Assembly (NCBI GenBank): GCA_032622095.1
Contig: CP136066.1
Span: forward strand, 170,202,664 to 170,266,663
Source: Siphonodentalium dalli
Lineage: Eukaryota; Mollusca; Scaphopoda; Gadilida; Siphonodentaliidae
Direction: 5' to 3'
DNA length: 64,000 nucleotides
The position numbers and the translations under genes were made by a program. The notes beneath the pieces were generated by a model. The model was not told where the DNA came from. It searched no databases and saw only the letters and a list, made by a program, of their open reading frames with translations. Every line of letters begins with the position of its first letter. Position 1 is the stretch's first letter. Of the stretch, positions 9,872-20,964 are shown in pieces.

Positions 9872-10960
9872 GGATCCGGTTCTATTAATCGGGCGACAGT
9901 TAATCCGCCGCAGGCATCCGATGATCGCTACATGTGTCGGAAATGGGAGATTAACTATTGAGGAAAGAGAGAGCTATCTCACCCGCCACATGCATGTCTG
10001 TTCAGTATTCCACACTCTGTTAACAGTCATTCGGTATTCACCTGCTCTGTTAATTGTTATTCAGGTAAACCATGTTTTCTGGGTCCACACCAACTGGGGA
10101 TATCGTTTGAGTTGATGCTGTTTTGGACCGAGTTCCGTCCCGTTACTCTTCTATAACAGACTTTCATTTTTAAAAGACGTACTACATTTACACGTGGAGT
10201 CCGGGCATTCACGCGAACCCCTGAATGTGATTTATCATCTGACATAACCGCCATTAATATTGTCTTCAAAATTATATATAATTTACAACGTGATAAAAAG
10301 GGTACGACCGTTTAATTTATAGTTTACAACATTTTGTGATAGCGCGACAAATCGAATTCTCTAGAAAACAAAAGTCTTTGTTCACTTATAAATCTCGTTG
10401 CCTTGACGTTCAACGGACCTCTGATATACACATTATTTATATCATCCTGCTTGGGAAGGACTATCTTCATATATATATAAACACAGATATAGTATCAATT
10501 TGACCTAATCCTATAGACATACAATCAGGATAACTCCCGCCCACGAGTCTGGGCATAAAGTCTGTTATAGAAGAGTAACGGGGTGGGACTCTGTCCAAAA
10601 CAGCATCAACCCAAGCGATATCACAAGCTGTTATGTGCCGAGAGGACTTGGTCCAGTGATCACGGAGGGGGTGACACCGCGCCTTGTCCAACTTCACATC
10701 GACTACTATCATCTCAACTTATCTTATAGAATACATAATACAATTGTGATGATATAATTATATAACCGTTCTAGACATTAATGATTACCGAATAGGGCAT
10801 TGGTTATACATGTATAGATACATGCTTGAATGGCTGTATTTCTGTGATATGCTCGTATGTTGTTGGGATAGCATGGCGATAATAAAAGCACCGGTAGCGA
10901 TATATTGTTTCTTTTTTCATAATTCGTTTCCACACTCATATATTTACAATCCTACTTGTA
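9872..10960 (+). repeat. Duplicated flank of FReD copy 1, distal part
   Basis: TTAATCGGGCGACAGTTAAT at about 9886 matches TTAATCGGGCGACAGTTTAT at about 32564. TCTAGACATTAATGA, TGGCTGTATTTCTGTGATAT and CACCGGTAGCGATATATTG match positions 32893-33000 in order. The homology ends near 10960 / 33055. A foldback element (10099-10622) interrupts it in this copy only. No gene is visible. Confidence 0.7.
10099..10622. mobile_element. Foldback/MITE-like element, 524 bp
   Basis: The left arm at 10099-10164 (GATATCGTTTGAGTTGATGC ... TCTATAACAGACTTT) is the near-perfect reverse complement of 10557-10622 (AAAGTCTGTTATAGAAGAG ... CAACCCAAGCGATATC). Arms are about 66 bp with a few mismatches. The roughly 390-base middle has no coding potential. 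It interrupts the duplicated flank in copy 1 but not copy 2, so it inserted after the duplication or was lost from the other copy. Confidence 0.7.
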
Positions 10961-12556
10961 TTTGCTCTGTTCAACTTGAATTGAGAACGTTGTATTGGCA
11001 ATAAGGGTGCTCGACTGTACCCTCTAGTGCTACGCCTTTTATCGTATATTCCATTTCAAACTTCCGAGAAGAGATGTGTCATAGAGGAAGGCCTACCCCT
11101 GTCTGTGCACAAAGCCAGTTAACCATGAATGCACTGGACTACAGTCCCACACCTCATTTATATTTATATCCATACTCATGTTCAGACATCCTCTCCCATC
11201 ACATTGTGTGAACATTGAGGCACAGAAAATATGACATTTCTAGATGTTGATAAAAGTGTTTTGATTCATGCAAATTCTTCACGCAAACCTGCGATTAAAT
11301 TAAAGTATTAGGGCAAAGATTTTTTTTTTGATTTTTCTGTTTGTTTTTATACCATAACATAGCTTATTTCGAAATATTAAATTTAGATTTTCTTTACAAA
11401 CTGAACTACACAAAATTGTTGACAGAAAAGAACACATTCTGAGATGATAATTTAAATATATATTATTATTTATGTTGTGGCTCTATCCCAACCTCAGTAG
11501 TGCCTCTCATCTCCAAAGTACAAACATACTCCAAATCACCCCAAGTCATATCAATTCAACTCGCTCACCACCTGTCATCAAGGGAAATACAATTTCAGAT
11601 CAATATTATATCACTATAGTACAGACAAAGTAAACCGGGACCCTGTACTATACAAATGTAGATTCCCCAACAGTCGTGTTTTGAGTTGCGGAGAACGAGT
11701 CGAATAATAGGGATACCAGCAATTTAATAGTGGGTGCGATTTCCCGTCAATTACAAGAGCAGGCAAAATCCAGTACTATGGATCGCCGTTTCAGTGATGT
11801 GCGTGAAGGCGAACACTTGTTCACGTGTAAAGGGAAATTACTCTAATCCTATATGGGAATGGTTATAGCAATGCCTACTTGAATCAGTTGACGAGTGGTT
11901 TAGTTGATGTATAAATGTACATCTATGTGACTATAGTTTACGATAATTGGGTTATTTTGTCCACAATTGCATGCGCACGGTGAAAATTCATTCCATCGGT
12001 AGTGCGTGGAATACTTGTTACCATGTCGATATGTTTTATCACGCATCGATTGCGTATTAAAGCGGAATATAGGGAATCCAATATATGTATAACGTGACAA
12101 CCACCCCAATCTGTTCACATGTGAACACCCATGTCCCATTGCTGTCAGCTTGCCCCGCCTCTGTAATTGAAACTGCACGGTACTTGTCCTGGCTTTTCTG
12201 GTATTTACATGGTTCATTATAAATATATTTAATGATGAATATACGAACAAGAAAGGGAGAGAGACGGATATAGCGACCAAAAATAAATCCCGCCGACATA
12301 AATTGTGATTATATATATGGTGTCAAATTTAACAGGGAAACGTTTAACTGAATGTCGAATACACAAGATTTAGATACACGTACAACGTAATTGAAAACAA
12401 ACTGAATTGCCGGAGATAACAAACTGATAAAAAATATTTCCAAGTGGAAAGTGTGCAAATACATAATTCGAGTATATTTTACTTTCCAAAAGGGTTGGTG
12501 TTACTTTTTGTTTATGGAGAAGGGGGTATGTCCAACCTAGATTTTACATCCAAAGT
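10961..12556. other. Intergenic or intronic AT-rich DNA
   Basis: No domain-bearing ORF, RNA gene or strong repeat was found. Small ORFs at 10810-11004 and on the minus strand at 11900-12299 have no splice, signal-peptide or motif support. Confidence 0.4.
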
Positions 12557-13002
12557 TAGACCCTTTACCCAACAGAACGACCCTGTGCCAATGCATTCTC
12601 TTATATATGCGAGTCGACCATAGGTCGCCTCGCATAGATAAGAGAATGCATTGGCTTAACACATATTAAAAATGATAAAATTGTCAAAGAATGTAGAAAA
12701 ATATTATAAAAATTATTAAAAAATGTAAGAAAAAATTATAAAATTGTTAAAGAATGTAAGAATACATGGTAAAATGCATTCTCTTATATATGCGAGGCGA
12801 CCTATGGTCGACTCGCATATATAAGAGAATGCATTGGCACAGGGCATAACTGTAACTATCACAATGTGGTCAATGAACCGGTTCCAATGATATCCATATT
12901 TGTATGGTGTTATTGAGACAGACCGAAGATATTTTAGGCTGTTGAAGCTTTATTTGGGCGTTTTGGGACGTATTTGGCCGGTTTGTTGGGTAAAGGGTTA
13001 AT
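12557..13002. mobile_element. Hairpin-in-hairpin MITE-like element
   Basis: Outer inverted ends are TTAGACCCTTTACCCAACA (12557-12575) and TGTTGGGTAAAGGGTTAA (about 12984-13001). Inside, two palindromes (12587-12655 and 12774-12838), each with TGCATTCTCTTATATATGCG and a GTCGACCATAGGTCGC-type centre, sit in opposite orientation around an AT-rich spacer. They are bounded by CCCTGTGCC and GGCACAGGG. Each palindrome can fold alone or pair with the other, giving cruciform options. A related copy is at 19001-19459 and a decayed one near 51668-51840. Confidence 0.75.
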
Positions 13003-13153
13003 GTAGGAACACATCCTACTTGTGTATAAAATATAATTTGCAGTTATATTAACTGGACAATTTTACGATTGACATGATTACAACCTATTCTATAATCTTA
13101 AATTTCATACTCAGTGCCATTTTTCTGGCAAAGAATCGCGGTAACGTTCATGC

Positions 13154-13185
<32 letters not shown>

Positions 13186-14049
13186 TCCGCTGCCGGAATG
13201 CACCTCCATCCCTTGAACTAGATCATATTTCCGAGTCCGGGAAACTATTTGTTTGCACCCCATTCCTTTGAAATTCTGCAATGGTTACTCAAGATTTCCA
13301 AATGTAAGAAATCTCCAATCCAACAACAGTTAAATTTCTCCAACCGATCGAATCTTCTCAACTGATTGCCCTTTAACTCCATAATTCAATCCTATGTGGG
13401 ATCATAATGAACTTTCAAACGAAGATCGACACGTCCCGGCATAAAATTCTCAATTATTGAGTAGTTTGGTGAGAATCGCCCCTGTCACAACATATCTGTG
13501 GAAACCCTGTATTTATCAAATGCAACTTCTCTATATTTATGAATCCCATCCCAAAATATTATACGCCCGTGCATAATTTCAACCCAGCATCCCAACATGA
13601 TGTGACATTTATTGGCCCCAAGAAACTTCGCACGCCGACAAAGGGTTAATGGATGAGTGCCCAATGTATCCAGAGATAATCCTCCATGCATGCAATAACA
13701 TTCGCACGCGTTTCACTGCGGTAAAAACAGCTAATTCAGCCTGGTATACTTGTAATTTTAACACAGTAATTCTCCATATACCAACTAGAAAAATATAACA
13801 TAGAAATTCACCATATACCAACTAGAAAAACATAACACAGAAATTCACCGACCTGTCCTCGAACAAATATTCTAGCAGTTCTTGGTACCAAAATAGTTAA
13901 ATTATATTTTCAACCTGTCAAATGTATTAAAATCCACAATGAAGATGATGATATGTGAATTTCAAGACTTTTCGCCAAATAGACCCAGAGAAATTCTTTC
14001 TACAATATCCCTTGCCATTTTTGGCTGGATTTATGCAAAACGTGCTGGT
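13003..14049. other. Intergenic DNA with small repeats
   Basis: This contains an (AT)n microsatellite at about 13154-13180 and a decayed CACCTCCATCCCTTGAACTAG fragment at 13200-13300. There are also just over two copies of a 37-bp repeat at about 13766-13848 (CCATATACCAACTAGAAAAA). I see no supported gene. Confidence 0.5.
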
Positions 14050-14463
14050 CCCTTAGGGTACGTTCACACACTGGTAAGTTTGCGCGGTATTTTTTGAAGG
14101 CATTTCGATACAGAAAGTTTGTCATGCATGTGCCAGAAAACAAACGCATACATGCTACTAAGATGCATCTGTACCACAGCTAACTACGTGAGAAGTAAAC
14201 ACTCTGTACATGTAGTTCCACCTGTAACGATGCTACCGAATTTCGCCAATAGAATCATGCAATTATCTCACAAGAATGAATAATACAGGTATGTGGAGGC
14301 AAATGTTAGTAGTACCGCCGTTACACGTGGAAATTCAGCAATTCTACTCAACACTCGTAATCTTCTTATACCGTTCATATTCTAGCATCATATTGTTTTC
14401 CACGGCGAAATGCCTTCAAACGCATCGTGTAGACTTGCCGGCGTATGAACATTCACTTAACCC
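14050..14463. mobile_element. Inverted-repeat MITE, 414 bp
   Basis: The left end CCTTAGGGTACGTTCACACA continues to GAAGGCATTTCG. The right end (CGAAATGCCTTCAAACGCAT ... ATGAACATTCACTTAACCC) is its diverged reverse complement over about 60 bp. A single-arm relative lies at 51012-51185 (AAGGGTACGTTCATACACTG ... CACGTGCAACGGTGCTAC). No coding region is inside. Confidence 0.6.
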
Positions 14464-15326
14464 ACGAATTTAGCTATAGATCAAACTGTCAAATATAGAT
14501 GTTCAAGTGTAAACCGGGAGATGTCTAATCCGGCCTTTGTGTTCAATCTTTTTGGATAGCTCAAGATTTCGTCTATTTTGTTTTTCGGACCGGTCTTCAT
14601 CGCAATGTCGACTCCATATTTTAGAAATAAAGAATGTTATTCCACACCCATGCATTGACGTGAGTCACATGTATTCAACGGAATTCCAGCAATTGAATAC
14701 ATATTATTGTATATATCTAGTGGAATACAAACCGGAACTATTTTTGTTGACGTTGTCGCCAAGAAAGATTCGTACATTACGTCAACGATCCGCTTCCGGT
14801 GATCCCCCCATAATTACTGGTTATTTGTCAGACTTAAATCACAATAAAGGTAGCCATAGTATCAATGAAGATGACAGTCATTGATTGAACTTATCTGACA
14901 CGGCGATGTAGAATAAATACAGAACATAACGTGAATCATAATCTCGAACATTTATCGAACTCGTTGCGGACGGCGCATAGTTACATTTCGCTCGAGCTAC
15001 GCTCTCGCGAAATATATCATTGCGCCATCCACAACTCATTCGATAAAAGATTCCCGACTAAGATGCGCGTTATGTTATGTCTGTATAGCAAGTCGAAGAA
15101 GTACCCGTAAAGCTTCAACATAGAGAAAAGATGTACATAATAAAGCCACGGAATCTTTGTTTGATATTCTTTTCATATATATCTCAATACACGAATCAAT
15201 GCGTCATATGTCATGTGATATATAGCGGCGCAGATCTGTGAACAGGCACATCGTTGCGTTGACGGTAGATGATATAGGTTCTGACTCGGTCTGGATCAAC
15301 GCTCTTCGTACTTCGTGAATTCAGTT
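14464..15326. other. Region upstream of the PAN exon
   Basis: No recognised gene lies here. A 115-codon ORF at 14537-14884 has no motif support. Promoter elements for the PAN exon would be expected in the last few hundred bases. Confidence 0.4.
15217..15224 (+). promoter_or_regulatory. Possible TATA box for the PAN-domain gene
   Basis: GATATATAGCGG lies about 105 bases before the ATG at 15327. Its position would allow a transcription start some 30 bases later and a short 5' UTR. TATA-like strings are common in this AT-rich DNA, so the call rests on position alone. Confidence 0.2.
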
Positions 15327-15622
15327 ATGGAAGCTGTCGTGTGCTCACTGATCATAGCAGTCTGTCTGCACCTTGTCCGGGGTATGCGCACTGGAGATTT
15401 TGTCATAATCAAAGGGAAAAGAGAAAGCAATCTGAACATGTCCCGCTCAAATGTGGCGTATACCCGGAGTAGAATCGAGTGCGCCGATTGGTGTCTTAAG
15501 AATCCGTGGTGCGCCGTGGCAACTTATATGAAAAACGGCGATCAAAATGGATTCTATCGTCAGAAAACCATTGATGCCTGGAGGACGATACCAGATCAGT
15601 TGTAATCAAGCTGAATGCCAAG
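15327..15622 (+). CDS. First exon of a secreted PAN/apple-domain protein, frame disturbed
   Basis: The ATG at 15327 opens MEAVVCSLIIAVCLHLVRG, a clear signal peptide. A PAN/apple-like core follows, with RIECADWCLKNPWCAVATY (C-x3-C-x5-C). In this frame a stop falls at 15603-15605. If one A is removed from the A4 run at 15564-15567, the frame continues through a CNQAEC motif to a consensus donor CAAG|GTGAGA (intron from 15623) in phase 1. That is exactly the phase of the fibrinogen acceptors, so this exon plausibly joins the exon at 30440. The shift could be a sequencing or assembly error, or a real lesion making a pseudogene. PAN domains bind proteins or sugars in secreted proteins. Confidence 0.65.
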
Positions 15623-16439
15623 GTGAGAATATATTTTCAGTTCAGTTCAACGTTTTATGGGTGCGACTATAAATGGTGCCCATTATATATACATGTAGGT
15701 GTATGTGCCCTTATTCGATTGTCCAATTGCATTATACATATTTAAAGATATAATCGGGGTTCAGACTTCCAGTTACAACAACATAACAATATAATTGTAA
15801 CATCACTGTCTGCATTATTCTGTTGACAAAATGTTGAAAACCTAATATTACAAATATATAAATTGACCTATATATTTCAAAGAATATACACGATACACAT
15901 GCATGAAATACCCAGAAAGAAAAAAAGGACTCTTTATTTTCATCAAAGTAGAACATTAAAATATCGTTTCTTTGGATCATGTGTCTGGTCGGTGTGGCAA
16001 AATACAGACCCTGTGTTTGAATTATTTGTGTAAAATTGAAAACCAATGATATATTTCCTTGAAATTGATACCAGACTAATATATAGTATTGGTGCTTGGC
16101 GTTTTTCCTAACAATCATATTTTAAACCCCATACCCTATAACGTTGTTTTTTTCATGATTCACTGGAAATATTTTTAAAGAAAGGTTTCAGAATGGTTTG
16201 TTTTCCATGCGAAACCTTGTAGTTATTATACCCTGCGTTGTCCGGGTTTAAGTGACGTGGAACATTTCGTTTGGGGAAATGCTTGTTCAAAGTAGTTATC
16301 GTCCCCCGAAAAAATCGGAGGACTATTAGTATCAGCATGTGAGCCCATATTTACGTCGTACATCCGAATTGTGCGGATAATAACGTCAGCATTATTACAT
16401 GAAGCATAATTCCACGGAATTTGGTATGTAGTCTGTGTT
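15623..16439 (+). other. Start of the putative long intron after the PAN exon
   Basis: The donor GTGAGAATAT is at 15623. AT-rich DNA follows without recognisable exons or strong repeats. A minus-strand ORF of 128 codons (15732-16118) is Phe/Ile-rich and shows no motif. Confidence 0.4.
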
Positions 16440-17230
16440 TAAGTATGCAAAAGGCAAAATCGAATTTCATCCGACGATTTGTGACGGAGTTGTGCTCCTT
16501 TTTCGACTTAGAAATCAAAGGTTTTTTTCCGGATGATCACTTGAGCAATATTTAAAAGAATTTGTTTACATTTGGTCCATAGATCACATTTGAGACATAA
16601 TTATGTCAACTTCCCTTTTGATCAATGCCCGATGACTGTTGGTGGCGTTATCGGTAGGAATTATGACCATTTTCAGATTAGACAAGTTGTTGGGTTGTCT
16701 GGATGATACTTGATCAATGCTCATCATAATTTGTTATGTCTGGTATGTGGTTTAAAGTTGAAAAGGCAAGTGTCAAGTTCGAATTTAGTTATGATCCGTT
16801 GTTATTTGACGGAATTACTCCTTTTTTTCGACTTAGAGATCATATTTTTAGGTTGTCCGATTTGAAAGCTTGAACAATATTCAACAGAATATATTGATCA
16901 TTTTTGTATGTGGTTCACATTTGAAAACACGCCGGTCCAGTTCGAATATGATTGATCACGCCCCGATAATTTTGACGGATTTGTGCCTCGTTTTAGACTT
17001 CGAAATAATATTTGAGTTGTCTGGATGATAACTTGAACAACTTGAGCAGATTTTCCTGATAGTCGGTAAATGGTTACAGTTCAGAAAACACAGGTCAAGT
17101 TCGCATTTGGTAACGGTTCCATGATTTCGACGGAGATATGCGCCTTTGTTCGACTTAGAAATCATAATAGTTGTGTAGTCTAAATAATAACTTGAGCAAA
17201 CTTGAAAGGAATCTCTTGATATTTGGTGTA
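16440..17230 (+). repeat. Degenerate tandem repeat, about 160 bp
   Basis: The block GACGGA-TT-TGCTCCTTTTTCGACTTAGAAATCA recurs near 16505, 16838, 16997 and 17150, with a diverged copy around 16670. Other shared words are GTTCGAATTT, TGGATGATAACTTGA and GTATGTGGTTCACATTTG. The spacing is about 153-167 bp. Similar phrases are familiar to me from mollusc genomes, from memory only. Confidence 0.65.
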
Positions 17231-17807
17231 TTTGACATCTTTGTTCTTAAAAATCAACCCCCAAAAAACCCACATCTTTAAGCAGACATGTGTTCAGCGA
17301 CATTTCATTTCTATTCTCATAACTTGTTTACGTAATTAGGCAACACACAATATCATTCTTATACCTTCATGGTTTATATGCAATAACGCACTTGCCACGA
17401 TGATTTCCGGTTGTTTATCGTAATTAATTCGTCCCGAGTTCAGAAGTAAATATTTACAATTGAGCGTACTTCAGGCGCTATATTGTTTTGAAATAGTACA
17501 TAATCGACGTGGTTGGAAATTTAAATAATAGTAGATTATTGTCAAATTCTTCCATATTGAACAAAACATGGGTAATCACTCATCGAGTTGATTCAAATGT
17601 GTCATTAAAATTATTTTCAATTGGAAATTTCGTTTTGTACCCATGTTGGTGCCGCAACCTCAGCCCTAAACTCAGAGGGTAAATTTAGGAAATTTATGGA
17701 AAACTGTCTTACCAATTATGGTGCCCCTGTAGCTCTCCACCCCAGCGGCACCGATGTGCCAACTTTGAACCAACACAGTTCTGATGCGCTGCACTGAACC
17801 CAATCCC
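17231..17807. other. Intronic/intergenic DNA
   Basis: No gene or RNA feature was seen. A decayed stretch near 17640-17790 (CCCATGTTGGTGCCGCAACC) resembles the dispersed GGGACGTGGC family. Confidence 0.4.
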
Positions 17808-18141
17808 TAAGTGAACGTTCAGACGACCACGATACAATCGCAAGTAGAGGAATCGGACCCGACGAGATCGCGGATAGTTTGCTCACACGATTGCGAAGTC
17901 GTCGTACATGATGATATCGTAATTTGTTCGTAAATCATGTGATTGACTACCGTGCGATCTTTCCTTTCACGATTTTTACGTAGACACGTTTATGATTTCT
18001 AATCTAAAATCAAACAGTGCTTGATATTATTTTTTTAATTGCGATTTTGACTTGAGAATGCGCAGTCTAACTATCGGTTACTTCCTACGACGGAAATCCT
18101 TCCACTTACGATTGAATCGTGGTCGTCTGAACGTTCACTAA
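17808..18141. mobile_element. Harbinger-like MITE with TAA target duplication
   Basis: The element runs 17811-18138 (328 bp) and begins GTGAACGTTCAGACGACCACG. It ends with the reverse complement (CGTGGTCGTCTGAACGTTCAC). The inverted ends extend about 45 bp with mismatches. TAA flanks both sides (17808-17810 and 18139-18141). A three-base TWA duplication is typical of PIF/Harbinger elements. There is no transposase, so it is non-autonomous. Confidence 0.7.
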
Positions 18142-18887
18142 CTCTAATGGCGCCACTCTTGAAACATTAAACCAATGCATTAATTCATCTGTTCGTGGAA
18201 GTTTCTACTGTATGTCTATTAAACTTGGAAGAACACGGCGACAAATATTGTTTATTATGTTGTTGCCCTCCCATCCCCTCTCCTGGCACTGAAAGGATCA
18301 ACCACACTATTATACTCTTCGTATGGAGATGATTATATATACATTTTGCGGAAATCGGCGACAAAAAACGTCACCGAATATGTTGCCCCTGACTCCGACA
18401 GCGTCACTTTAGAAATGTTTATAACCTGGAACATTATCTTCCTCGTAAACGGTAACTCATGTTAGACCCCTTTGGAGCCCTATAGGTGGTCCCACGTTAT
18501 TTTTTTTATAACGGATCGACAGACATTAGGAAATATAAATATAGATTATTAAATGACAGTTAGAATTAATGTTAGCTCCATCTTGTAAAAAAATTTAAGA
18601 CACGCGTGAAGTCATGATGTCAAAATTCTTGCCCTGGGTTAAATGGATACTTTGGCAGTTAATTTTATGTGAATCTTTGCAAGCTTAACCAATTATTGTA
18701 TTCTCAATAAGTTGACTAATAATTGTCTAAACACAGCTTAATTGCGCTTCATGAAAACAATTAAAATTAAATCCGATTCTCTATTTCAGATTCCAGCCAG
18801 AGGTAAGTGGATTTACAGTATCTGTTACTGTTAGTATATGGTTAAATTTAGTTCTGAATATATGCTAATATACAGTATCTATTAAGG
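18142..18887. other. Intronic/intergenic DNA
   Basis: AT-rich sequence without supported genes or clear repeats. Confidence 0.4.
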
Positions 18888-20207
18888 AGGCGTGAATTCG
18901 TGAATTTAAAAAAATAAATAAATTTCAAACTATCAGTTTGAAGGGGAAAATCATTATCCTCTATAACCGATGTATGCTATATGGTACTATAACAACATAT
19001 GTGACCCGCCATATCAAATCCAGTCGGAAGTCGGGATTTTTTTTACCCTGTGCCAATGCATTCTCTTATATATGCGAGTCGACCATAGGTCGCCTCGCAT
19101 ATATAAGAGAATGCATTGGCATAACAATTTTTTTATCATTTTTTTTAAATAAATGTTTCTGACAATTTTTAGGACATAAAATAAAAAACATCCATTACCC
19201 TACAGGGAGCCCCACACATATATAGAAGCATATAGAAGATTGTCGTCTGCTCATGTTTGTCTGGGGCTCTGTATGGGTGAAATTATAAAATTGTTAAAGA
19301 ATACAAGAAAAAATTATTAAAATTGTAAAAAATTGTTAGACCAATGCATTCTCTTATATATGCGAGGCGACCTATGGTCGACTCGCATATATAAGAGAAT
19401 GCATTGGCACAGGGTAAAAACAATCCCGACTTCCGACTGGATTTGATATGGCGGGTCACATATGTTCACCCTCACAATATGAGAGATCATTCTAATTATG
19501 TAAAAAAAAAAGTGGTTGCGACAAAATAAAAACAACGTTTTTGATGTACGTCTATAGAGTTTGATGGGTAATATTTGCAAAAAACAGTTTGCATTTTCGA
19601 GCTTATGAACCCAGCTTGTGTGTATGCGCGCAATAATTACTCTCTGCCAGAGAATAAATCAAACATTGTTCATTACATATTTAGTTTGTTGTGGCCAGTT
19701 GCATTTTTATCGTGTGTAGGACAAAATCAACATAAAACAACATAAATATTATTCCAACACGTTTGCAACAATCTGGCAGACATAAATACTCAGCACTGAT
19801 TCATCTTTTCAGACATTATGTTGTTGTATGATGATTTTTCCTCTTAAAAAGATTCTACAAATGTCTACCAATAAACTAAAATATGAATGCATTGAACAAT
19901 GTTTGATTTATTTTCTCGCTGTCAGTAATGAATTCATATTTCAGACAGAGCGCGCACACTAGATGGGTTCATATAATTCGATAACTCAGTGTGGTTTTTT
20001 GTGTGCAAATATTACCGATCAAACTCTCTATCTACCTAACTAAAAAATTTTTTTACACAATTATAATAATATATCATATTGTGATGAGGGTGAACAGGTG
20101 TTGTTACAGTACTATATCCTACAATGGTTATAAAGGATATATAATGATTTTAACCTTCAAATTGATAGTTTGACATTGAGATTTTTTGAAAATTCACGAA
20201 TACACTC
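18888..20207. mobile_element. Foldback element, 1.3 kb, carrying a nested element
   Basis: The outer arm at 18888-18996 (CGTGAATTCGTGAATTTAAA ... TACTATAACAAC) is the reverse complement of about 20100-20207. The inner arm at 19464-19700 (GTTCACCCTCACAATATGAG ... AAATCAAACATTGTTCATTA) pairs with about 19880-20095. The only break in the left arm is the hairpin element at 19001-19459, so the right arm preserves the uninterrupted sequence. No transposase is visible. Confidence 0.7.
19001..19459. mobile_element. Hairpin-in-hairpin MITE nested in the foldback, 459 bp
   Basis: Ends are GTGACCCGCCATATCAAATC and its reverse complement GATTTGATATGGCGGGTCAC. The same two opposed palindromes as at 12587-12838 follow inside. 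ATAT occurs on both sides (18997-19000 and 19460-19463), a likely 4-bp target duplication. The intact opposite arm of the host foldback has a single 4-base site there (AGGT at 20096-20099). Confidence 0.75.
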
Positions 20208-20964
20208 TTAAAACAGTTGATTTCACACGAGACCAAAATTGGTTTTGATCAAAACCAAATCGTAAAAATCAGAACCTTGGTTTTGATGATTTGGAATAGA
20301 TCATAACCATATATATGTGTTGCATATCTGAGACAAAATGTTCAAAAGATCAAAACCATTTGGGTTCCACATCTGTGACAAAATGCTCATAATCAAATTT
20401 GGTTTTGATCACTTATTCCAGGGATTTCTTGAGTGCACTTTCCTATCCAGTATATTCGTATACAAGTTACGTCTATCAAAATGAACAATACTAAGCGAAC
20501 ATGGCGTGATTGGACATTTTAATTTTATTTGTAAGAAAAATGGCAACAAGGAAAGGAAAACAATAGACGTGTGCTAACAGTATAAATCTCAATACATGAA
20601 ATTCGAGCGTCTATATATAGATGTCCATATTAATTTCATTTGCATGATAGTAGGCATGTAGCTGTGTAGAACAGTAACAAGAAGTGCCATTGGGCATCCA
20701 CAGAGAATATCGTGCTATTTTCTCTTGTGTACATGTAGAATTATCCAACCCGGAACGATTGCGTGTCCTAAATGAACATCGACCATACTAGTTAGACATT
20801 GCTAAATAGCGTCGTATTTTTGCTTCTTATAACACCTCCTGTGTGATCTTAGTACCAGCCTTGCATTTTTGGCACCTTCGTTCATTCTCTGTAGCTTTTG
20901 ATCAATGCAAAATTATGTCGTGTAAAAGAACACATTATATCACGAGTTTCATATGTGGCACCAG
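20208..20964. other. Intronic/intergenic DNA with small inverted repeats
   Basis: Repeated GGTTTTGATCAAAACC-type blocks lie between 20230 and 20420 and could fold. Otherwise no feature is supported. Confidence 0.4.
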
